This document shows, piece after piece, positions 37,316-48,400 of a stretch of 64,000 bases of DNA. Both the position numbers and the translations under genes were made by a program. Position 1 is the stretch's first letter. Each line of letters opens with the position of its first letter. The notes beneath the pieces were generated by a model, which saw only the letters and a list, made by a program, of their open reading frames with translations, had not been told where the DNA came from and ran no database searches. The stretch is from Phoenix dactylifera (taxonomy: Eukaryota; Streptophyta; Magnoliopsida; Arecales; Arecaceae): assembly GCF_009389715.1 (NCBI RefSeq), contig NW_024068262.1, forward strand, positions 62,001 to 126,000, written 5' to 3'.

Positions 37316-39193
37316 ATAAGAGAGAAAAGAATATGTGATTGATAATTGCATCGCGTCGTAAAATGAAGGGAAAAGTAATTATACTAGATTTTAGTGGTGG
37401 AAGTGGGGCCGTTTAATTTCTTCGATAATTAAGATCCTATAGTTAGCATTGGCTTGATGCACAGCTGCAGTTGCATGTCATCTGGAATATGTTAAATATA
37501 ACTTATTTGATTTAATGACATAGATTGAACATTTGCGACCAAAGATTGAACGTTTGGAGACTGCAGAATGATGATGCGAATTGTCCTATTTTCAAGTAAA
37601 AAGCTGTCAGGTCATAATCTCAGGAAACCTATTGTGAATGAAGAGATTGCATGCGCATTAGAAGATAGATGCATGTCGGAAGCTCGGAGTTGATGGATGG
37701 TTTTTCTATTTACTTTTGTAGTTAAAATTTCCACAATGAACAAGAGCACGAGCAAACTTCGGCTGCTGGTTTTGGCTTATGAGGAGCATTGCTTAGAGGA
37801 GATCCCGGACAGTGTTTTGGCATGCTCTTTCTGATAAAGTTCTGGAGCATTATAAGAACAAAAGAGCTTGAGAATGAGCACACTGAAGGAATCTCATGAG
37901 CACATTGAAACTGATTGAAGGCGAGACATTGAAAACCTTAGCATGTTGATGAAAAACTGATTGAATTGTTTCCATCATGTGCCGCAGAGGGCAGAGATAT
38001 CACTTATGAGGGCAAGACATTGAAACTTTAGCATGTTATGTAATTGGATGCCATGAATGGCAAGACTTTGTGTTTCTAGCTAGCTTGCCATTGTCAATTG
38101 GTGGTTGTGGTTTTTTGGTACGGAATTGGTGGTTGTGGTTATTTGTTGCATTTCAGTTCAGCTCAGCACATTTATTTCCATACGGTGTTATAGTCTTTTC
38201 TTGCCCCCTTTAAGCAGAGATGGCTACCATCCACATTTATGGCCAAATAGCAAACACCATCACTTAATTGAGAACATAGACTATGTTTTCAGTATGATCA
38301 GTATATTACCTCCTGTGCACGCAAACATGTACCAACAGTTCAAGCTGTAGGCTCAAATCCAGCACTTGCGTTCTCTTGAATTCGATTCAATGTAATATAG
38401 CATTATTTGTTGTTGGTTTTTACAGCTTTCTTATTGTCCTTTTTAATGAATATGAAACATATGTAAAATTTAGCATTATCTTAACAATTGGTTTCATACA
38501 TTGCCCATATTTGTCAAATAAAATTTTCAGGTTTCTATATGCGTATCCTTTCTGTCCTTTTTAATGGATATGAAACATATGTAAAATTTAGCATTATTTT
38601 AACAATTGGTTTCATACATTGCCCATATTTGTTAAATAAAATTTTCAGGTTTCTATATGCGTATCCGTTGGCCAGGGGTATCATCAAACTGTCTCCAAAG
38701 GCTACTTCTCCTTGGACTACATCTGAAAAAATGAGTTGGGAGAGTAAGATTTTGTTCCTATATATATATAAAAAAAAGTCTTAAGATTTTGTTCCTAAAA
38801 AAAAAAATGTCAATGTTTAGGCCTGAGAACGTGCCAATTGGCTAAGAAGACGAAGACAGTGAAGACGAGCCTGCACCAAATTCCTTCCCAGTAGAAGTAA
38901 TCTAAATTTTTGCAGGATGCCAAGCATAGGATATTGCTGCTAGTGAGCATTCCCTCGAAAAGGGATGATGTCATACCTCCAACCTGAGATCACGAGCCAC
39001 GGGTCGCGGCAACGACCGCATACTCATAGAAAGCTTTCCGATAAGCATGCAAGGCGTCTCATCATGATATCATGATAAATACGCAATAAAAATAATATAT
39101 ATAATAACATTCAAATTCTGATTAAATAACAAAAGTAAAAATTTTAACAAAATTAATAATATGCTAAAGTCTTGCATCAACTCTAATCCATGC
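36568..39193. other. Intergenic between KNOX and MENG
   Basis: KNOX 3' flank, an (ATT)n microsatellite at about 37283-37315, and a 118-bp tandem duplication listed separately. No further gene was recognised. Confidence 0.4.
38435..38668. repeat. 118-bp tandem duplication
   Basis: The unit beginning TGTCCTTTTTAATG at 38435 recurs at 38553 with only a few substitutions (AATGAATATG against AATGGATATG, TTATCTTAAC against TTATTTTAAC), ending near GCGTATCC. Confidence 0.85.
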
Positions 39194-39201
39194 CTTATAC
39201 G

Positions 39202-40076
39202 CAGTGCCGGCTCGAGCCTTAGGCGACTGAGGCGGTCGCCTAAGGCCCCCGGCCCAGGGAAGGCCCCCACCGGTCTCAGTCGCCTAAGGCCCCCGGCCCA
39301 GGGAAGGCCCCCACCGGAAGATGCTGCAGCTATACAAATACTCATTCCTTCCATTCTCGTCTTCCCCCCTTCGTCTTCCACTCTTATCTTTCATCCCTTC
39401 TCTTTTTTGGTTTTGGTCTTGGTTTTCCTTCCCTCACATTACTCCTGATCCAACTGGGCCATCGGGAAGAAAGATAGGGGGATCGGAGATGGACTTCTTG
39501 GAGGGTGGAGATTCTTTTAATTTTCTCCTCTCGGTTTCTTCTCCCCTCTTGGGTGGTAGAGAGAGAAAAGGAGCTAGAGGGAGTTGAATGGTTGCTGTGC
39601 TGTGATGTTGCAGTTGCTGCTTGGGTACTCACTTGAAGGGGAGACGGTGGGATGGGACTTTTATTTATTGGATGGAGTGAATTTCCCATAATGCCCCTAC
39701 TTTCTCTTATAGAGAGGTGCAATTTTTTTATTACCTTGACAATGAAGTGGCATGAGATAACCATTTCCTATTCGGCTTTTGCTTGACATGGTAAACACTA
39801 TTGTCAAGTATTATCTTAGTTAATTAATCAGTTTCATGACCCTTCTTTTCGAGCAATTACTTTTATTTACTTTCATTTAAAAATTATATTAAATTAAAAA
39901 AATTTTTAACCTATTTTTATTAAATTTATATATTTTTATTGAAATAATATACTTGATAGCTATCTATTTCTATATCATTTTTTTAAATATTTTATATTTA
40001 TTAAAAAATATTATTAAAAAAAAGGTCTCATTTATTGGATTTGTCTTAGGTCCCCAAATGTATTGAGCCGTCCCTG
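39202..40076. mobile_element. Non-autonomous hAT element with perfect 8-bp TSD
   Basis: CTTATACG occurs at 39194-39201 and 40077-40084, exactly bordering an 875-bp insert. Its ends are inverted: CAGTGCCGGCTC at the left, and CAGGGACGGCTC when the right end is read on the other strand. The left subterminal region has a 44-bp-period duplication (39236-39273 and 39280-39317) rich in GGCCC. The right half is AT-rich. No transposase frame is present. It ends 329 bp before the MENG start codon. Confidence 0.9.
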
Positions 40077-40412
40077 CTTATACGTGCTGCACTGCACAAG
40101 GATCGATCCCTTGGAAAATTTTGTGCTTCACCTCACGTGCATATATATATATATATATATATATATCCTAGAGAGAATCCGTTTGAAAGGCTTACGTGTA
40201 AAGTCGAGAGGTGGTCCGAAGTTTCAAGACGTGTCCCTACAATTTTTTCTTCTTTTTTTTTTGTTTTGTTTTTGCTTCTGGCCCTGACAATTATGACATG
40301 ACCGCCACCTTATAATTATATCCCATGGATGGATTTGCGGCTGCTGCGGCTCCTCTCTTCCGATAGCGTTATCAGTGTGGGTCCGTGACGAACTCCAGCC
40401 GCTTCCTTCGCC

Positions 40413-43400
40413 ATGGCTTCTGCCGCTCCACCTCCCGCCTCCTCCTCTTGGGGGTGCGGTCGTCGACGTCGAGTCCGGTGCTCCGCCGAACGCCAGGGGC
40501 TCTTTAGCCGCATCGCTCCCGTCTATGACAACGTACGCACCACCTCCTGCGAACGCGATCTCTTTCATTTTTGTCTATTAATTCGTAAAATTATTGTAGC
40601 AGCTGAACGAGGTGCTGAGCCTCGGCCAGCATCGGATCTGGAAGAGGATGTCCGTCTCTTGGGCCGGGTAACGGCACTTACACCGCTCCCCCCCCCCATC
40701 TTTCCTTTCCCTTTCCGGCCTTTTTTCTTTCTTTTTAATTTTTTGCTACCCCTTCTCCCCCTTTTACTAAAAAAGAAGGAGAAGACTATTTACTAGTTTT
40801 TCAAAAGAAATAGCAGTCATAATAGCAATAATCCTAATACAGAGCGAAAAGGAGCGATCGAGTTCTAGATTTGTGCTGTGGAAGCGGTGATCTGGCGTTC
40901 CTCCTGTCCCAGAAAGTCGGACCTGATGGCCAGGTGCTGCTGCTTCCGATTCTCTATTTTCTCCGCTTCCCTTTCTTTTCCTTCTTCTTCTTCTCAATTA
41001 TTCTAATAATAGGTTTCGTACTCAGTTGATCCCTGATAAAGTTGCTGGGGGCGCTGGAGTTTTGCTCTGTGCTAGTTAAATCATGTACATAGCAGCTATG
41101 AGAATTTCGTTTCTTGCGCCCGAATTCGAATTCCCCCTTGGCGGCCTGGCGTTCCCCAGTAAACCCTAAGTAGCGTCCGCCTTACCATTTTGCATCACGG
41201 TCGGGTATGGAGGCTTATTTATACGATTTAGCATTGGATTGTTGCCGAGTTAAGAATTCGATTTTTTTTTTTCAAAAACAAAAGAGGAACTTGGTGTACA
41301 TTTCATTTGATACGTCGTGTTTCGTTCTTGGATGGTAGCTATGTTTTTAGGGTCTCCCTTTGTATTTATTATCTGTTCTCAATCTATTTTTGCTCTTAAG
41401 TTATTAAGACTGGGCGCCTAGAGCCCCTGGCTGCTTGTCTGCCATGTACAATCTCTTACTAACATCAGACCTGGGAGTTGTTGCACCTTTTTCATATCAA
41501 GGTACCAGCTTAACGATTCCTTTACGGACGAGGCGAGTGGAGGCCTTGCATTTGCCTTGGAAAACAATCTAATTAGCGAAGATCTTACATTTATGCACGG
41601 AACACAACGAAAAGAACCTGTATTTCTGCCCCCTGTTCATTGGAGCCTCATCCCTTCTCTGCACTCATTCCTCCATCAATCTAGCATCTCGTCATCTTTT
41701 TTTTTTTTTTTTTACCTCGGTTTACCTTGTTTACATTTCCATTCTATAGTAAAACTTTTGCATGTTTGCACCGATGACCGGATAAACTGGTGCCTTTGAA
41801 GATAGTGTGGGTGGTCATAGAGGATGCAATTGCAAATATTCCTGGTGTACTTGCAGGAGCGGCCCAATGTATTTGGGGGCCTAAGGCCGTTTTGTCTTTG
41901 AGGCCTTCCCTACAGTGGGCCGGCCTAAGGCGAATTCACAGGGGGCCTTTTTTTTCCATTTTGTCTTTGAGGCATTTCCTGCGGTGGGCCTTCTTTGGGC
42001 CGAGGCCTTAGGCGACCGCCTCAGTTGCCTAAAGGTTGGGCCGGCCCTGTGTACTTGATATGCACTTTTGCTCTTTTCCTCTCTTTCCACTTACGTGTTC
42101 AGGAGAAGAAGAAAAAGAAAATGATAGATATTAAAAATGTTTTGAGCTGCAATTTTTTTAGTTGGCGGGTCTTATGTTTCACCACAATTCCATCAGGTGA
42201 GCGCTCTTGATTTCTCAAAAGATCAATTGTTGATTGCCACGGCTCGTCAAGATTTGTACTGGAAGGCTTGCTACAAGAACATCGAGTAAGCATCAATTAA
42301 ACTGGAACAGAGAAATATTTTTGAAACCTAAAGGTTTGTAGGTCTGCTTGTTTCATTGACACCTTAGGATTCGCTTCAGTAATCTGGGTAATTTTGAGCA
42401 ATCTACTCTTTACTTAATGTATGAGAGCCATTTATGGTATCTAATAAACATAGCTGAAATTTCATGACTCGCCGTAGCACTGTACACCAAGTGCTTCTAC
42501 TTGGATCTTCTGAGTTACAGATAAACTCTGTATAAAGTTTTTGTCTGTAGCAGTGATAGGACATTGTTTCCTTTATATCCTTCTACTGATATCCATATGT
42601 GCTGCATGTTGCAGATGGATTGAGGGTGATGCCCTTGAGTTACCATTCGCAGATAGCTACTTTGATGCAATTACAGTTGGATATGGATTACGTAATCTGC
42701 TTGACAAACATAAAGCTATGAAGGAGATATTTCGTGTTCTAAAGCCAGGTGTCTGTATTAAATATTAGTTTCCATGAGTCTGATTGCGGCTGTAAGATTC
42801 TTATTCATCTCCTTTTTAATGATGGATTTTTCAGGCTCAAGAGTGTCTATATTAGATTTTAACAAGAGCACCTCAACTCTGATAACACAGTCTCAGGTAT
42901 TTAGTTGCCATGATACCAGGACCAGTAGTGGCACCACCAATCATTTCAAAGAAATGATGTAAGAATTGACCAGGCAAAACACCTGGGACAATCACTTCCC
43001 AAGGTTTTGACCTGGAATGTCCACCAAATGTGGGAGGCGTGCAAGTGCTGCGCTATACCCCGGTTTGTATCAGGTTGACCGCTTTGAAGTGGAAGTCTTA
43101 TTTCCATTAGCAATAGTGCCTGAAGTCTGAGGCACCATGTTTAGAATTTCTTGGGAGACCCGGGGATCATGCTTTTTTAACCTGGGTTAAAAAATAATAT
43201 GGTCTTTTCTTGTTTAGGAATGGATGATCGACAATGTGGTTGTTCCTGTTGCAAGTAACTACGGGTTCTCGAGAGAGTACAGATACTTGAAAGCCTCAAT
43301 TGCTGAATATTTAACAGGTTTATTTTCTTTCTTCAAACTTATATATTTCCGTATGCTAACATACTCCTGAATGATATAATATCAACCGCGATGAACTTGT

Positions 43401-43972
43401 GCACTGCACAGCTAAATCATTTCAACTGGCTCAATTTTGCTGCACAACAAAGTCAATCTAGTTGACAATGAATCCTGGACAAGTGAAACTTAGGCCACTT
43501 AATCTGTTGTTTTAGCTCCATCTAAATCTAGGAATCGGCCCCTTCATGAGATGATGTCAAACAGGCAATTGAAACTGTTATAGTATCGGTGAAAGTGAAG
43601 CTGCATATTTCTAGGCCTGTCTCATGCCTTTTTTAATGTTCCAATGCGAACGGGTAGACCCTAATTCAGTTCTCTGGAACTTTTCTGAAAGGTATATAAG
43701 TGGCTTTTATTTTCTTCGGTGTAAAACCGTTGAAGTTCCAAAATTATGAGAAATACTTTGTACTTCTTAGCATTTATATCTCCATTGCTTAAGGAATTTT
43801 GCATCCATTTTGGCCAAAAAACCTATTGCCTGTTTCTTGGTGTTATCTTACGGTTCAACTTTTGTGTGCAGGAAAAGAGTTGGAGAAGCTTGCCAAGGAA
43901 GTGGGATTTTCCGATGCTAAGCATTATGAAATTGCTGGAGGCCTCATGGGAAATTTGGTGGCAGCTCGATAG
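40413..43972 (+). CDS. MENG: 2-phytyl-1,4-naphthoquinone methyltransferase, chloroplastic
   Basis: SAM-dependent UbiE/COQ5-family enzyme that methylates 2-phytyl-1,4-naphthoquinone to phylloquinone (vitamin K1), the photosystem I electron carrier, in plastids. Exons: 40413-40532, 40603-40667, 40843-40933, 42197-42285, 42615-42748, 42835-42896, 43218-43317, 43872-43972; all phases join to 253 aa, against 261 for Arabidopsis At1g23360 (from memory). A short Ala/Ser/Arg-rich transit peptide precedes FSRIAPVYDNLNEVLSLGQH. SAM motif I is VLDLCCGSGDLAF (about 69-81), then LDFSKDQL, WIEGDALELPF, GYGLRN, FRVLKPGSRVSILDF and C-terminal GGLMGNLVAAR. Intron 3 carries a hAT MITE. The gene appears intact; an (AT)n run at about 40141-40166 lies in the upstream region. 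Confidence 0.96.
41854..42049. mobile_element. Short hAT MITE in MENG intron 3, perfect 8-bp TSD
   Basis: TGTACTTG occurs at 41846-41853 and 42050-42057, flanking a 196-bp element. Its ends are CAGGAGCGGCCC and, on the other strand, CAGGGCCGGCCC. Its right end, read on the minus strand (CAACTGAGGCGGTCGCC), matches the left end of the 39202-40076 element (CGACTGAGGCGGTCGCC), so both belong to one family, here inverted. Confidence 0.9.
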
Positions 43973-45439
43973 TGGACAGGACAAGCACTTCGGTGTAATT
44001 TTGGAATGCTGATTTTTAAAGAGCGTTCGTTTGTAAATAGTGAGTCCTGTAGAACAGTTTAAAACCACATGGTCGGTTGTGCATGGACCTAATCTGCTTC
44101 TGAATGCAATGCATAAATATTTTAGTTCTATGAAAGGTGATTGCTGAAATGTGATTGGTGCTTGATCACTGATCAGGTATGTTTCGGCTGCTTCTGGTAA
44201 CAAGACTGAACTATTGGATGGTTGGTTGGGGATCGCTGATCGCAGAGACGCAGAACCATTTTAACTTGTCATTGCGGTCTATCCTATCAAGCCATGCCAC
44301 CTTTTGATGCAATTACCATGTCGTTCGGTTAATGAAAGCTTCCGAAGGGTAATGCTTACATGTATCCACACATTCGCACGCACGAATCTACTACTTGATT
44401 GTTGTAACAAATTCACAATCCATGTAGAGTCTGACTCCATAAATCTGCTGTGTATATTGTATAGAATAAATGGAAAGGGAAAAAGACGATTAGGGAAACT
44501 AGATGCACGTCTGTCTGCCACCTTACATTCAGTCCTTTCACCAGCCACGAGAAGCAGGTCGGGCAGCTGCCCGTGACTTCATATTGCGGGTTTTTCCCCT
44601 TACAGATAATTTGCATCTGTTGTTGGAATTAGCGGCCACCAAATGGGGATGGCTGCCCGGATGTTGATGCATGCCATTTTAAAATAATGACCCATATATT
44701 TACCATGATCTTTGTCATTCCAAGTTCCTTGAAAAATTTATTGTTTTTTCATCAACAAAAAAAAAAAAGAAATTTTATTTTTTTTCCCTCAAGAACTTGC
44801 TATGTGGAAGCTGTCTCCATCGGTACAACCTCGTCGTTCCACTTCCCTGATTCAGGCATGCTATCAGCACAAGCAGTGTCATTTGTCGTCCAAAAATGTC
44901 TAATAAAGAGCACATGGCTATCGATCAATTGGAATAACTTGAGAAGTTTCAGTAGTTTGTTGAAAACGTAATGAAGCCAAACATAATTCAGATATCAATA
45001 TAGCATTGTGAAGGTCCCAGCATTCAATGATTTTTATATAACATCTCAAGTTTCCGGCCAAGCTTCACAAGCCGGTCTCCCATGATCGGCCTAAATTTTA
45101 CAGGTAGGTTAACAAAAGAAAGGAGAAAGTTTTTAGATTTTTGACGTTGTTAATAATTTGAAGCAGTATGACTCTTAGGTAAATGTTTCAGTAGCAAGCA
45201 AAATTTGGTGCTTCAATGGTCTCATCAATCATGATCAAAAGTTACACAGCACAACGTTGCTTAGATGCACCCTTGATTCAACTAAGACCGATGGCTCAAA
45301 TCCAGAAAAAATTTGCAACCTATGCTCTGAATCTTGCCAAACTGTTCATAACTTAAGAGTAATTTGATCCCTAGCAAGGACATCAGTATCAGAAAAACCA
45401 ATTGATAATCATTCAAGAAAGGATTTTCCCCCTCTTGTT
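43973..45439. other. Convergent intergenic region between MENG and the CRK gene
   Basis: 3' flanks of two genes facing each other. There are a poly-A/T tract at 44757-44770 and no recognisable gene or element borders. Confidence 0.4.
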
Positions 45440-48400
45440 TCATCTAGGCTCAAGTATACTGATTGTTGTACTGTTAATTGAAGATGCACTGGATCCATGC
45501 TGCGAGTAAATTTTCTTTGGTGCTGCTGATGCATTTTCTGTGCCATAACCGAGAAATGGTGGTGGGGTTGGTTGGGTGATGGTATCATCCTCCTTGAGCA
45601 TTTTAACTACCGCTGACATTGATGGTCTCAGTTCTGCAGATAATTGCGCACAAAGCAGCCCAATGTGGAGTGCCCTAGATGCCTTCTCCAAGGGAAAATT
45701 ACCTTCTAGTACTGGATCAACAGCTTCCAGCATTCTATTCGATGTATAACAATTCCAGACCTGAAAAAGGAGCCAGATATAATGTAACATCTTTCTTTCT
45801 TTTTATTTTTCTTTGCTGTCGCTGTTGTGCTTTTTCTTTTCCTTTCTTTTTTTTTCTTTTGCATGTTGCTGTTTGCTGGGTGGGGGGGGGGGGGGGGTGG
45901 TTTCAAAAAGATAAATGACTGGTAAGATTGATGGCTTTGTTCTACTTCCAAACTACAGTTTTCTGATATGAGAAATTATGAGTATCAGGAAATAGAATAT
46001 TACCATCTGTAGAACACCAAGTGGATTATTAGATTGTTCGTCTTTTCTGGAATTGTTCCTCTTTCCAGTGACAACTTCAATTAAAAGAACCCCAAAACTG
46101 AATACATCTGCCTTTTCCGTCAATTTGCCACTAGCAAGATACTCAGGAGCCATGTAGCCTCTACAAAACAAGTATTTGTAATAATTAGTACAAAAAATAT
46201 GAACTGTTTACTCCTGGCTATATGCATCATCTGAAGTGAAAAGTATGAGTTCGGCACAGTAATGTTTGCAATATTCATTCAATTAGCAGCATCTAGCCAG
46301 CTCATCTGCTTCAAAAATGTAAAAGGAAGCAAAGATATCGTAGAAACTCCAAGACATGATTGAATGCTATTTCCAATGCTATAATATTAAAAAATAAGGA
46401 CTGCTAACACAAGCCAAACTAGGAATTATACTTACAAGGTTCCAGCTATGGCAGTGGTGATGTGAGTTTTATCCCCTGGAAGCAATCTAACAAGCCCAAA
46501 ATCAGCAATTTTGGGAGAGTAGCTCTCATCAAGCAATATATTGCTGAGTTTTATATCTCTATGCACAATCCGTAACTGTGATTCTTCATGAAGATAGGCC
46601 AAACCCTCTGCAGCCCCGACAATGATGTTGTATCTCATTTCCCAGCTAAGCAGCTGAGCATTCCTCCTATCTGTATCAAGAAAAGAAAAACCTAGCATTT
46701 TAAGATGGGATTTGATGGCGAAAAATGTCATGCACAGTTCAGCACTATCAAAATAGTATATCACCAGAAAAGTAATAACAGAGGCTCTTATTCGGAACAT
46801 ATTCATAAACAAGAAGGCTTTCGGGGCCAGTGATGCTGCAGCCCAACAGCTTGACAAGATTTTTATGATCAATTGTACTTATCAAATTGATTTCATTGAA
46901 GAACTTTTCCCATTGTCCTGTATGAAAAAATAACCTCTTTACTGCCACAACCCTGTCATCTAGTAAAACTCCCTGTCCAAGAAAAAGACTTGACAGTTAG
47001 AAGTGGTCCACAAAAGAAAAGTTTCCATGAAGACTTGGTCAGAGGGAATTGCCTTGAACACCGAACCAGATCCTCCCTGACCCAGCTTATTGGAACTGTC
47101 AAAATAATTTGTCGCCCTTTCAAGCATTTCATAGTTGAAGTGGAGACTGGATTTTATAACAGTAGCTGCTAAAGCACCCAGTTGCTTCCTCACTGAAATG
47201 AAAAGTTTAAGTGGCTCAAATCCCTATTTGTTTGTTAATCATTCTAAGGAATAACATAATTCACGTGTCCAGTAAAGGGAGTTTTACCTGTCCTAGTTTC
47301 AACCTTTCTCTTTCCAAAGAAAATAAGTACCATGATAAGCATCAGAATCACCACAATGGGAAAAACCACAGGTAGTTTAATGATGTGCCTGCCTGATAAC
47401 AAACAGTAATTAATGAATTTAGAAAACCACAAGTGTATAATGGAAATATAGATGAAAGAATAATAGGTTTAGACAGTACCACTGCTAAAAGAAAACCACA
47501 ATCTCATCCCAAAGAGCTTATAGACATATTTCAGTAGCTATAACAGTGCATGAAGTTAAAATACTGGATTTGTTGGGCAATCCAACATTTTAGTTGAGAT
47601 ACAATGACCACTGCAAGTACGATTGATACAAGTCGAATCACTATACTATGTATATATATAGTAATCCTGAAAACCATTGTCCTTTCCCCCAAACCCTCTT
47701 TTACCAGCATCAGAACATTCTACTGCTAAAAAATTAGTATGACCAATTTTTCAGCCTTTTCATATCAACTCTTGCAAAATCTCCAGGGAAAAAGCCTATA
47801 TTAGGATCTGTGAGTTGCAACCGTGATTCATGAAATTAGTATCATGTACCATAACTATGTCAGTCCACTCTAAACAGCATGTAGAAATGCCAGGCCCAAT
47901 AGACGCTCAGCATCCTCAATAGCTAAAAATTTTATGCCCACTACATATGCAATCTTTTATTGTTGTCTCAAATCTTTTATCTTCAAAGATCATTCTATTT
48001 TTATATTGTCAAATACTTCATGTTCTCTAGCTTCAGACATGTGAAGTCCTCATACAAGCACCTTATTGAATGAGTCATCCTTGCCCAATGACCGATGTCC
48101 ATGCCTTTAGGTCTAAGGACACTTCCTCACATCATAAAAATTTCCTCCATGCAACTCTCTGCAGTCCCCATAAATTCGTAACAGTATAGGTAACGAGAAA
48201 TGAAGACACAGTTCAACATGAGTAACTGCATATACATCTGAGGGATAAATTCTAGCCTAAAAGGCTGATTGAAATGAAATCCTCGAACAAGATCTATTGC
48301 ATTAAAAAAAAAAAAAATCAACCCAATAATTGAAATTGAATTACCAAGATTTCACATCTATTCTAAGATTTTAAGAGTTAATTCTCATGAGCCCAGAACA

